Shown: in pieces, positions 10,101-17,657 of the stretch | Numbering within the stretch: the first letter of the stretch is position 1 | Layout of the letters: every line of letters starts with the position of its first letter | Source of the DNA: Tannerella sp. | GTDB taxonomy: Bacteria; Bacteroidota; Bacteroidia; Bacteroidales; Tannerellaceae | DNA length: 62,412 nucleotides | Assembly: GCA_031285565.1 (NCBI GenBank) | Contig: JAITVY010000074.1 | Span: forward strand, 1 to 62,412 | Direction of reading: 5' to 3' | Program-made: the position numbers and the translations under genes | Notes under the pieces: generated by a model | Databases searched by the model: none | What the model was told of the DNA's origin: nothing | The model's input: only the letters and a program-made list of their open reading frames with translations

Positions 10101-10311
10101 CTTTGCCATGGTTCCCCTACTCTTCACATCCGATATGGGAAGTGAGTTGCAGAAACCGCTTTCAATTGCTATGATATCAGCAATGGCCGTAGGTACCATT
10201 GTCAGCTTATTTATCGTTCCATTGGTATATTGGTTTATTTATCGGAAAGAAGCTTCACCCCTGGCCCCTGAAGGGGAATCAGTAAAAGGTAAAAAAACAG
10301 ATAATCATTAA
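7108..10311 (+). CDS. RND efflux permease subunit 1 (AcrB/HAE1-like)
   Basis: At 1067 residues this has the size and architecture of an RND permease: TM1 near the N-terminus (PIAVLMAFTACFILGL), a first periplasmic loop, a TM2-6 block (about 345-515), a second loop and a C-terminal TM block (about 890-1040). The TM4 proton-relay motif reads MMIDSSIIVTEN (Asp421), so only one of the two adjacent Asp of AcrB is kept, as in many divergent RND pumps. Residues about 145-161 (VESGKLKVDNEN...) look like translated intergenic repeat inserted in the first loop. The tail (SPLAPEGES) is encoded by a short palindromic repeat. Substrate cannot be told. Confidence 0.92.
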   Translation: MLKFLLQRPIAVLMAFTACFILGLVTYFTLPVSLLPDIAIPEITVQVSGKNSSARELENTVVKPIRQQLMQVARLRDIQSETRDGAGLVRLSFDFGTNTDLAFIEVNEKIDAAMNYLPREVERPRVIKASATDIPVFYLNLTLKEVESGKLKVDNENQFSTSNAESGYDTEQFLELCEFAETVIKRRIEQLPEVAMVDVTGLMSRQLQIIPDTKMMEMSGFTLSELESALTSNNIEPGSMTVRDGYYEYNIKFSSLLRTVEDVENIYLRKNERIFKLKDLAQIQVVPAKQTGVSLSNGKRAVTLAVIKQADENMDAMKESLQEVTNYFSSIYPDIEFSISRNQTELLDYTISNLKENLSLGFIFICIVAILFLGDVKSPAVIGLSMIVSIVTSFLFFYLFNMSLNIISLSGLILALGMMIDSSIIVTENITQYRKMGNSLEDSCAKGTTEVITPMLSSTFTTIAVFVPLVFMSGIAGAIFYDQAFAVTVGLIVSYFTGIMLLPVLYKLVYSIPEIKKGWLNKKFNNPIKEHTLDKFYDKGIDFVFRHKAGSLLFVAITIPLCVFLFYLLPKSRMPEIKQQELLTHIEWNENIHVDENQHRVNRLFDDVRHSVTEYTAYIGQQQFLLNREQELSVSEAELYFKTARTSEIEPLQKTITQWLQKNYSGAAFSFAPPETFFEKLFVTGEADIVAELYTRNKAESPTPAFISEIESGLTKNTNHTPVKIAFENQLNLSIDRERLLLYNVDYDEVYRLLKTAFKDNEVATLRSYQQYLPITITGNEQSVNEIMRNTLITLQPQAGKKEEKKDKLSIPLSTFVKITPGEDLKTVTAGKNGEYIPFRFFNVKDPEQLMENAKKSIKQTSLIQSGHDALDVDFSGSFFSNKKMLSELIVILLVSVLLMYFILAAQFESFLQPLVVLIELPIDIAASLFVLWICGHSLNLMSAIGIVVTCGIIINDSILKIDMINELRKAGVPIMEAIHEAGRRRLRPIIMTSLTTIFAMVPLLFTSDMGSELQKPLSIAMISAMAVGTIVSLFIVPLVYWFIYRKEASPLAPEGESVKGKKTDNH
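7541..7590 (+). repeat. Intergenic-type stutter repeat embedded in the RND permease gene
   Basis: The stretch contains GTTGAAAGTGGAAAATTGAA followed by AGTGGATAATGAAAATCAG. The same GAAAGTGGAAA(R)TTGAA pattern occurs in non-coding DNA at 16071-16095. Here it stays in frame and encodes extra, polar residues in the first periplasmic loop. Confidence 0.55.
10256..10280 (+). repeat. Short palindromic repeat (CCCC-TGAA-GGGG) at the permease 3' end
   Basis: CCCC at 10265-10268 and GGGG at 10273-10276 form the stem. The repeat encodes part of the extended C-terminal tail of the permease. Confidence 0.6.
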
Positions 10312-10327
10312 TTAATTAAAAAATAAA

Positions 10328-11842
10328 ATGTCAGCATCAGATAATAAACTATATATAAAAAGCCCCTTTAGGGGTTTGGGGTATTTATTCATTTTTTTCC
10401 TCCTGTGTTCAGGAGCTATATCAGCACAGGTTACCCTCACGCTGGAACGAACAATCGAGATAGCCGCAGATAGTTCGCTGGAAGCTTTCAAAAGCAAAAA
10501 TACATATCTGACAGGTTATTGGCAATACCGTACCTATAAAGCCGGACGGCTACCCAGTCTGACCCTTAACCTCACACCTGCACAGTATTACCGCGATATT
10601 ACCCGTCGCTACGATTCAGAGTCCGATATAGATATATACCGCAACCAGCAATTCTATTATGCATATGGAGGATTATCGGTTAAACAAAATTTCGATTTGC
10701 TGGGTGGCCAGTTCATTCTGGATACGGATATGGGATATATGCGCAATTTCGGAAGCCAGACCAGTACACAATATACTTCCGTACCGATACGAATTGGATA
10801 TGCGCAGGATCTGCTTGGTTATAATCCATTCAAATGGGAACGCAGAATCGAACCCCTTAAATACGAAAAAACGAAAAAGGAATTCCTGTACAATCTGCAA
10901 TATGTCAGTGAACAAGCTACAAATTATTTCTTTGAGCTTGCTATGGCACAGGCAGAATATGATCTGGCAAAAGAAAACGTCACATCTACCGATACGTTAT
11001 ATCGCACAGGTGAACAGCGTCACCAGATTGCCGCAATTACAAAAGCAGATTTGCTTACACTGAAACTGGATGCCGTCAATGCAAAAAACACGCTACAAAA
11101 TACAGAAATAGCACTTAAACGGGCGATGTTCAGCCTGGCCTCTTATCTGAATTTCGATAAAAATACCGAAATCCGCCTGAAACTACCCGAGCGCCCGGGA
11201 AATATGGAAATATCCGTAGACGAAGCATTAACATATGCACATGAGAACAATCCAACCTATCTGGAACTCCGTCAACAAATACTTGAATCCGAACAGGAAG
11301 TAGATCGTACGAAAAAAGAAGCTATGTTTAATGCCTCGGTCAGCGCCAGTGTAGGTTTTAACCAGGTAGCCGATAAATTCAGTAACGTATACCGGGATCC
11401 GACACGACAAGACATTGTATCAGTGACCCTTTCGATCCCACTCATAGACTGGGGAGTACGTAAGGGCAAATACAACATTGCCAGAAACACGCTAAATGTC
11501 AACCAGATATCCGCCCGCCAAAAAGAACTGACAATCGAAGAAGATGTCATTATGACTGTAGGCGATTTTAATGTACAACAACAACTTATTACAAGTGCCG
11601 AAGAAGCGCTCGACTTAGCTAATATGGCTTATTCGGAAACAAAACAACGCTTTATGATCGGGAAAGCCGATATCAATAGCCTTACTCTATCATTAAACCG
11701 CCAACAGGAAGCACAACGCAATTATATCACTTCACTAAAAAACTATTGGCTAAGCTACTATAAAATACGCAAACTCACTTTACACGATTTTGAAACAGGT
11801 TTCTCACTCTCTACCCAATTTGATTATAACATCGGAATGTAA
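10328..11842 (+). CDS. TolC-family outer-membrane efflux channel
   Basis: A 504-residue outer membrane efflux protein. It has a signal peptide with a long N-region (hydrophobic core YLFIFFLLCSGAISA, about residues 19-33) and two OEP-type repeats: the first around SLEAFKSKNTYLTGYWQYRT and EQATNYFFELAMAQAEYDLA, the second around TYLELRQQILESEQEVDRTK and KQRFMIGKADINSLTLS. It forms the exit duct for the RND pump. The start is 16 bases after permease 1. A palindromic repeat (10361-10383) lies inside the region coding for the signal peptide. The stop overlaps the ATG of the second permease by one base, which indicates translational coupling. Confidence 0.9.
   Translation: MSASDNKLYIKSPFRGLGYLFIFFLLCSGAISAQVTLTLERTIEIAADSSLEAFKSKNTYLTGYWQYRTYKAGRLPSLTLNLTPAQYYRDITRRYDSESDIDIYRNQQFYYAYGGLSVKQNFDLLGGQFILDTDMGYMRNFGSQTSTQYTSVPIRIGYAQDLLGYNPFKWERRIEPLKYEKTKKEFLYNLQYVSEQATNYFFELAMAQAEYDLAKENVTSTDTLYRTGEQRHQIAAITKADLLTLKLDAVNAKNTLQNTEIALKRAMFSLASYLNFDKNTEIRLKLPERPGNMEISVDEALTYAHENNPTYLELRQQILESEQEVDRTKKEAMFNASVSASVGFNQVADKFSNVYRDPTRQDIVSVTLSIPLIDWGVRKGKYNIARNTLNVNQISARQKELTIEEDVIMTVGDFNVQQQLITSAEEALDLANMAYSETKQRFMIGKADINSLTLSLNRQQEAQRNYITSLKNYWLSYYKIRKLTLHDFETGFSLSTQFDYNIGM
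10361..10383 (+). repeat. Short palindromic repeat (CCCC-TTTA-GGGG-TTTGGGG) inside the TolC-like gene
   Basis: CCCC 10363-10366 and GGGG 10371-10374 flank TTTA and are followed by TTTGGGG. It encodes SPFRGLG in the positively charged N-region of the signal peptide. Relatives lie at 25134, 31247, 35086, 48718 and 48805. Confidence 0.65.
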
Positions 11843-14800
11843 TGCAATCTACACCTAAGATATCATCTTTTACAATTATCATTGCTTTCATCTGTATAGC
11901 ATTGATAGGGATTGTATTGATACCTTTGTTACCGTTAAAACTATCACCCTCATACACATTGCCCCGGCTGAACATCAATTATACCATGCCCGGAAATTCA
12001 GCACGGGTCATCGAGCTTGAAGTAACCTCCCAGCTCGAAGCCATGCTCGCAAGGATCAAGGGAATCAAAGAAATACAATCCGAATCCGGTAACGGATGGG
12101 GTAATATCTCACTTGAACTTGACAAACATACCAATGTTGACGCCGCACGTTTCGAAGCCTCCACCATTATACGGCAAACATGGCCTAACCTGCCCGAAGG
12201 ACTTAGCTATCCGGTATTGGAAATGAGTCGTCCGGATGATACGGAATCAAGAGCCTTTATCAGCTATACGCTCAACGCACCTTCTACCCCTATTTTTATC
12301 CAGCGGTATGCTGAAAACCAGATAAAGCCCCGGCTGGCAAGTATCCCCGGGATTTACAGGGTAGATATAACCGGCGCTACCCCGATGGAATGGAGACTGG
12401 AATATGACAGCAAACAACTTACAACACTCGGCATCTCAATAGAAGACATACAGCAGGCGATCAGCCAATATTACAATAAAGAATTCATCGGTATTGCAAA
12501 TTTAAGTAAAGAGAGCGATGAATGGATACGGCTGGCATTGATTCCTGATGTCCGGTCGGATACGTTTGCTCCCTCTTTAATCACTGTAAAAAACAAGGAA
12601 GATAAACTTATACGCCTCGATCAGCTACTGAAAGTAACCCATCAGGAAGAAGCTCCAAGAAATTACTACCGTATAAACGGGCTCAATTCAATCTATCTAT
12701 CCATACGTGCAGATGAAACAGCCAATCAACTACAACTCGCCGGAAAAATAAAAGAAGAAATGGATATAGTCCGGTCGATGCTCCCAGCCGGATACCAGAT
12801 ACACACCAGTTACGATGCAACCGAATATATACAGGATGAGCTGAATAAGATATATATCCGTTCCGGCCTGACTATATTCATTTTATTACTATTTGTGTTA
12901 CTGATCACACGAAATGTGAAATATATGTTCCTCATAGTGGTCAGCCTGGCGATTAACCTTTCGGTAGCCGTTATCCTCTATTATCTCCTGGGATTAGAAA
13001 TGCAGCTTTATTCGCTTGCAGGGGTTACCATATCATTAAGCCTCATCATAGACAATACGATTGTCATGACCGATCATATCAAAAACCGGCATAATAAAAG
13101 TGCTTTTCTACCTATTTTAGCGGCCACACTGACCACCATAGGAGCTTTATCAATCATCTTCTTCCTGGATGAGAAAATACGCCTGAACCTGCAGGACTTT
13201 GCTGCTGTAGTAATTATCAATCTGGCAGTATCATTGATGATTGCCCTGTTTTTTGTTCCTGCAATGGTTGATAAACTAAGAATGTTCAGGAGAAAAACAC
13301 ATACGTCCAAAGTTAAGCAAAAGAAAAAAACAAAGATACTCAGGTTTTTCATCCGCTTGCGTAAACGGTTTCCGGTCTATTTTAACCGGTATTATATGCA
13401 ACAGACAAAATTAATTATCCGGTGGAGAACCATCGCTTGCATCCTCATCGTACTAGCTTTTGGTTTACCGTTTTTCATGTTGCCTGACAAAATTGAAATG
13501 AAAGCTGATAAAACTTATTCATCTTTTGATTCTGTAGCGATCGAAAAATATAACCAATGGGCATCGGATAATACATATAAAGAAAAAATAAAACCCGTTC
13601 TCGACAAAGCATTAGGCGGCTCACTACGGCTTTTTGTACAAAAAGTATACGAAGGAAGCTATTTTACCCAACCCGAAGAAACCGTACTGACAGTTACCGC
13701 TTCAATGCCCAACGGTACTACGCTAAGCCAGATGAATACACTCATCAGCCGTATGGAGACATTTCTGAGCAGTTATAGCGATATCCGGCAATTTCAGACA
13801 AACATCTATAATGCGCGGCAAGCCAATATCCATATATTCTTTACCCGAGAAAGTGGAAGAAGTGGTTTCCCGTATACATTAAAAAGTCACATTATCAGCA
13901 AAGCATTAGAACTGGGTGGTGGAAGTTGGGGTGTCTACGGCTTGCAAGATCAGGGATTCAACAACGATGTCCGTGAGAATGCAGGCAATTTCCGGATCGA
14001 AATGTATGGCTATAACTACGACGACCTGTATGTCTGGGCAGAACAGCTTAAAGATACATTACTGACTTACCGCAGAATCAAGGAAGTTTTGATCAATTCG
14101 GAATACTCATGGTGGAAAGACGATTATCAGGAATTCTCATTCCGGCTCAACAAAGCCAGAATGGCACAGGAAAACATCCTTCCGATAGACCTTTTTGCCT
14201 CTCTGCGTCCGGTCTTCGGAAAAGATATATACGCCGGAAGCATTATCGTAGAAAACGAATTGGAAAATCTGAAACTTACCTCCAGACAGTCCGGCGAATA
14301 TGATATCTGGAGCATGCAGTATGTGCCGCTGGCAAATAACGAGATACCTTATAAACTAACCGAACTGGCAACAGTCGAAAAAGGCCAATCCCCGCAAAAA
14401 GTGGTCAAAATAAACCAGCAATATCGCTTGTGCCTGCAATACGAATATATTGGCGCATCCAACCAGGGATCAAAAATACAGGAAAGGGTATTAAAGAATT
14501 TCAATGCAATCTTACCAATGGGGTATACTGCCGAAACCAGCAGCAGCTATTGGCAATGGAATAAAAAAGATAATAAGCAATATCTGCTTTTACTGCTTAT
14601 CATCGCAATTATCTTTTTCACCTGCAGCATATTATTCAATTCATTAAAACAGCCGTTAGCTGTAATTTTCGTGATTCCGATATCATATATCGGAGTTTTT
14701 CTTACGTTCTACTGGTTTAAACTGAACTTCGACCAGGGAGGCTTTGCCGCTTTTGTCCTGCTTTGCGGAATTACCGTAAATGCAAGCATCTATATTTTGA

Positions 14801-15120
14801 ACGAATATAATAAAATTCGCGAAAGAAAACCGTCAATGCATCCGTACCGAGCCTATCTGAAAGCATGGAACGCTAAAATAACCCCTATTTTCCTAACGGT
14901 TGTTTCTACGATTTTAGGATTTATCCCCTTTATGATAGGGCCTGACAAGGAAGGCTTCTGGTTCCCACTCGCAGCAGGAACAATTGGGGGCCTTATCATG
15001 TCGGTTATCGGCATATTCCTCTACCTGCCCGTATTTGCTCTGAAGAAAGAGAAAAAAAAACTCAAAAAAAGCCGAAAAAAAGAGCCTAAAAGGATGCGAA
15101 AATGGTTATCTATAAAATGA
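11842..15120 (+). CDS. RND efflux permease subunit 2
   Basis: A second RND permease (1092 residues) in the same operon. TM1 is at about 10-30 (IIIAFICIALIGIVLIPLL), the relay motif is SLIIDNTIVMTDH (Asp404), and the C-terminal TM block runs from about 910 to 1070 and ends in a Lys/Arg-rich cytoplasmic tail. It is diverged from permease 1 (different loop sequences, CzcA/CusA-like overall pattern). Its start codon overlaps the stop of the TolC-like gene. Two permeases with one adaptor and one channel suggest either a heteromeric pump like MdtBC or two alternative pumps sharing partners. Substrate unknown. Confidence 0.9.
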   Translation: MQSTPKISSFTIIIAFICIALIGIVLIPLLPLKLSPSYTLPRLNINYTMPGNSARVIELEVTSQLEAMLARIKGIKEIQSESGNGWGNISLELDKHTNVDAARFEASTIIRQTWPNLPEGLSYPVLEMSRPDDTESRAFISYTLNAPSTPIFIQRYAENQIKPRLASIPGIYRVDITGATPMEWRLEYDSKQLTTLGISIEDIQQAISQYYNKEFIGIANLSKESDEWIRLALIPDVRSDTFAPSLITVKNKEDKLIRLDQLLKVTHQEEAPRNYYRINGLNSIYLSIRADETANQLQLAGKIKEEMDIVRSMLPAGYQIHTSYDATEYIQDELNKIYIRSGLTIFILLLFVLLITRNVKYMFLIVVSLAINLSVAVILYYLLGLEMQLYSLAGVTISLSLIIDNTIVMTDHIKNRHNKSAFLPILAATLTTIGALSIIFFLDEKIRLNLQDFAAVVIINLAVSLMIALFFVPAMVDKLRMFRRKTHTSKVKQKKKTKILRFFIRLRKRFPVYFNRYYMQQTKLIIRWRTIACILIVLAFGLPFFMLPDKIEMKADKTYSSFDSVAIEKYNQWASDNTYKEKIKPVLDKALGGSLRLFVQKVYEGSYFTQPEETVLTVTASMPNGTTLSQMNTLISRMETFLSSYSDIRQFQTNIYNARQANIHIFFTRESGRSGFPYTLKSHIISKALELGGGSWGVYGLQDQGFNNDVRENAGNFRIEMYGYNYDDLYVWAEQLKDTLLTYRRIKEVLINSEYSWWKDDYQEFSFRLNKARMAQENILPIDLFASLRPVFGKDIYAGSIIVENELENLKLTSRQSGEYDIWSMQYVPLANNEIPYKLTELATVEKGQSPQKVVKINQQYRLCLQYEYIGASNQGSKIQERVLKNFNAILPMGYTAETSSSYWQWNKKDNKQYLLLLLIIAIIFFTCSILFNSLKQPLAVIFVIPISYIGVFLTFYWFKLNFDQGGFAAFVLLCGITVNASIYILNEYNKIRERKPSMHPYRAYLKAWNAKITPIFLTVVSTILGFIPFMIGPDKEGFWFPLAAGTIGGLIMSVIGIFLYLPVFALKKEKKKLKKSRKKEPKRMRKWLSIK

Positions 15121-15132
15121 TAAAAGTTGTTC

Positions 15133-15155
15133 TTGTAAAATTCCTAACAGTTACT
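15133..15155 (+). repeat. 23-bp dispersed motif, copy 1
   Basis: This stretch begins TTGTAAAATTCC and ends AACAGTTACT. It matches 54555-54577 at 22 of 23 positions. Both copies lie in non-coding DNA. The role is unknown. Confidence 0.5.
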
Positions 15156-15335
15156 AAAACGATCCATAGTCAAGAAGAATATAAAATCAAGCAAAAACAA
15201 ATCTGAATTTAACAAATATAAACAAAAGCCACTGACATTAATTGACATTCCAGAGCCATCTTCCACTATCAAAAAATCAAAATCACTTCAATAATAATCT
15301 GCGTCAATCTGCCCCTCAGTTTTAAATCCCGAATC

Positions 15336-15366
15336 TTGCATTATCAATAAATAAGATGTATATTTG
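15336..15366 (+). promoter_or_regulatory. Promoter of the ECF sigma gene (TTG-N20-TATATTTG)
   Basis: TTG at 15336-15338 and TATATTTG at 15359-15366 are 20 bases apart, the normal Bacteroidetes -33/-7 spacing. The start codon is 25 bases downstream. Confidence 0.6.
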
Positions 15367-15391
15367 ACACTAAATCAAAACAACATCAACA

Positions 15392-15976
15392 ATGTCAACC
15401 GGCAACCACGTACAGTCATTGTTGGCCCTTGAAGAACTCTTTAAAAGCTATTACAAACCTCTTCGGGCATATGCGTATCGCTTTATTAACAATAAGGAGA
15501 TAGCAGAAGATATTGTTCAGGATATTTTTTTTGAAGTGTGGTCGCATCATGAAAAAATTCATTTTGATGATAAAAAGGCTGTTAAGTCTTACCTTTTTAA
15601 ATCCGTATACAATCGCTCCATAAATCTCATAAACTCCAGTATTCTATATGGCAACACCTCCATTGAAGACACGAATGAAGAGCTAATTATTGAAACCTAT
15701 TTAAGCCAATATATTCCCAATCAGGAACAATCCTTATTATTGAAAGAATTAGAATCTGAAATAGCAGATTTTGTAGAAACCCTTCCTTCCCAGTGCAAAA
15801 AGATATTTGTATTAAGCCGTACATATGGTCTGAAAAACAAAGAAATTGCCGAAAAATTAGAAATTAGTATCAAAGCTGTAGAAAAGCAAATCAGTAAAGC
15901 CCTTTCCGGATTAAAAACACACCTTCTGAAAAAAGAACTTCTATTTATTTGTTATCTTTTCCATCAACTCTTTTAA
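15392..15976 (+). CDS. ECF RNA polymerase sigma factor (Bacteroidetes expansion type)
   Basis: The 194-residue protein has sigma region 2 (LRAYAYRFINNKEIAEDIVQ, about 28-50) and region 4 (LPSQCKKIFVLSRTYGLKNK then EIAEKLEISIKAVEKQI, about 130-170, a helix-turn-helix). It is of the class that drives SusCD loci when an outer-membrane transporter signals through FecR. The cognate anti-sigma is probably the FecR at 16442, but unlike the usual adjacent arrangement 465 bases of repeat-bearing DNA separate them. The C-terminal tail (ELLFICYLFHQLF) is hydrophobic. Confidence 0.9.
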   Translation: MSTGNHVQSLLALEELFKSYYKPLRAYAYRFINNKEIAEDIVQDIFFEVWSHHEKIHFDDKKAVKSYLFKSVYNRSINLINSSILYGNTSIEDTNEELIIETYLSQYIPNQEQSLLLKELESEIADFVETLPSQCKKIFVLSRTYGLKNKEIAEKLEISIKAVEKQISKALSGLKTHLLKKELLFICYLFHQLF

Positions 15977-16441
15977 AGAAACGATATCCAAGAATATATG
16001 ATATACTATCATAAATACAATCAGTAGCCAACATCGTTCTTGTGACCTCAGGTGGTGAGACGTCATGAATTGAAAGTGGAAAGTTGAATTGGAACGAAGC
16101 GGAAATCGACCATAGTCAAAATTGAAAATGAAGGCAATCACTAAAACAACCAGTATCCAAAACAACCCTTCTTCCGACCTCGTGTGATGAGCCGCCTGAC
16201 AAGTGAAACGGCGTTAAGAAATCTATGCTGTCTGACTTCGAGTAAAGCGAGAAGGAGTTCATAGATTTTAGACGGTGAATGCGGGCGGGCGAGTGAAGCA
16301 CACAAAGTCTTGATTTTTTGGTTACTTTTGGATCAAGCCAAAGGAACAAGAATACACATTCTCAAAAAAAATCAAAAAAACACTATTAAAGGGTAGGGTA
16401 AACACTCATTATTTTGTATTACTAATATAAAACCATTGAAA
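15977..16441 (+). repeat. 465-bp non-coding repeat element between sigma and FecR
   Basis: No gene is visible here. The stretch carries a stutter repeat (16071-16095), an inverted repeat AAATCTATG/CATAGATTT at 16219-16227 and 16260-16268, a G-rich GCGGGCGGGCGAG stretch, and GATTTTTTGGTTACTTTTG, which resembles an element widespread in intergenic DNA of this group. A near-consensus -7 (TATTTTG, about 16409-16415) just before FecR may give it its own promoter. I take it as an inserted non-autonomous or intergenic repeat. Confidence 0.5.
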
Positions 16442-17479
16442 ATGCACGATAAAGCATCCGACATATATGAAATAATAATCCGTTATCTGGATGATTCAGC
16501 TACACCGGAAGATAAAAAAGAGTTAATGCAATGGCTGCAATTATCAGATAAGAACCTACAAGATTTCATAGAAATCCGTGATCTGTGGCACTCCTGTGAT
16601 GTAGCATTAAGCAATGACAAAGAAGTAGATCTGGCATTAGAACACCTTCGCAAACGCATTCTTTTCTCCTTCTCCTATAATAATAAGACCAAAAGGCAAC
16701 TATCATTCAGATGGCAATCGGTTGCAGCTGTTTTTCTAATATTACTAAGTCTGGGATATGCAATTTATACACGTTATTCAACTCCCCAACATCCGGCAAA
16801 AGTCCACATACAAAACCAACTGATTACAGCTACGGGAAGTAAAGGACGTTTTGTACTACCTGACAGTTCAGTAGTCTGGCTAAATTCAGGCAGTAAACTG
16901 ACTTATCCGGAATCTTTTTCAAAAGATTGCCGCAAAGTTATACTCGAAGGAGAAGCATATTTTCAGGTAACCGAAGACAAAAACAAACCTTTCATTGTCA
17001 ATGCCGCAGAAATAGAGATTGAAGTATTGGGTACATCTTTCAATATATCAAACTATCCGGCTTCTTCCACAATAGAAACAGTTCTGCTCAGCGGGAGTAT
17101 CAATGCTAATATAAACACAACAGGTAAAAAATTCCGGTTAACTCCGGATCAATTGCTGACTTACCGGAAAGAAACAGGAGAAACCGGAATTGGAATCACA
17201 TCATCCAGATATCATATTGATTGGATCAAAGACCGGCTGGTTTTTGATTACGACCGCCTTTCGGATATCATTATCAGCCTGGCAGGCTGGTATGCAGTAC
17301 AGATTGATTGTCCGGAAGCTTTTGCGAATGAACAACGCTTATCTTTTACTGTACGGGGAGAAAACCTGGAAGAAATACTCTATTCTATGAGTTTTATCAT
17401 CCCCATGAAGTATACAATTGAAAATAATAAGGTAAAAATAATACCTCAAAAAAAAGGATCTCATATTCAAACCAAATAA
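16442..17479 (+). CDS. FecR-family anti-sigma factor
   Basis: I use the ATG at 16442 (MHDKASDIYE), not the TTG two codons upstream. The protein has a cytoplasmic sigma-binding N-terminus (about 1-88), one TM helix (WQSVAAVFLILLSLGYAIY, about 90-110), a periplasmic FecR domain (LPDSSVVWLNSGSKLTYPES, then EGEAYFQV and VLGTSFNISNYP) and a C-terminal domain of DUF4974 type (LSFTVRGENLEEILYSMSFI). It should hold the ECF sigma inactive until the SusC-type transporter at 17658 signals through its STN domain. Confidence 0.9.
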   Translation: MHDKASDIYEIIIRYLDDSATPEDKKELMQWLQLSDKNLQDFIEIRDLWHSCDVALSNDKEVDLALEHLRKRILFSFSYNNKTKRQLSFRWQSVAAVFLILLSLGYAIYTRYSTPQHPAKVHIQNQLITATGSKGRFVLPDSSVVWLNSGSKLTYPESFSKDCRKVILEGEAYFQVTEDKNKPFIVNAAEIEIEVLGTSFNISNYPASSTIETVLLSGSINANINTTGKKFRLTPDQLLTYRKETGETGIGITSSRYHIDWIKDRLVFDYDRLSDIIISLAGWYAVQIDCPEAFANEQRLSFTVRGENLEEILYSMSFIIPMKYTIENNKVKIIPQKKGSHIQTK

Positions 17480-17544
17480 AACACATTATTAACCATCTAA
17501 ACCAAATTATCATGAGAGATAAAGAAACATAAATCATAAAAAAA

Positions 17545-17566
17545 GGCGGATGCCCAAACATCCGCC
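17545..17566 (+). promoter_or_regulatory. Hairpin in the FecR-SusC intergenic region
   Basis: GGCGGATG and CATCCGCC form an 8-bp perfect GC-rich stem around CCCAAA. The A-run lies 5' of the stem and no T-run follows, so on the plus strand it is not a standard terminator. An attenuator, an mRNA-processing barrier or a minus-strand terminator are the options. Confidence 0.5.
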
Positions 17567-17657
17567 CGTTATAATCAACGACTTAATAAATTAAATATTC
17601 ACTACTCCTGGCAGAGTCCCTGTGAATCAATATTAATCACTAAATCCACGTAAAAAT

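Noticed and set aside
9492..10199. Long open frame (235 codons) on the minus strand inside RND permease 1
   Set aside because: It lies fully antisense to a clear permease gene, shows no family motif and has a low-complexity Ser/Ile composition typical of a shadow frame.
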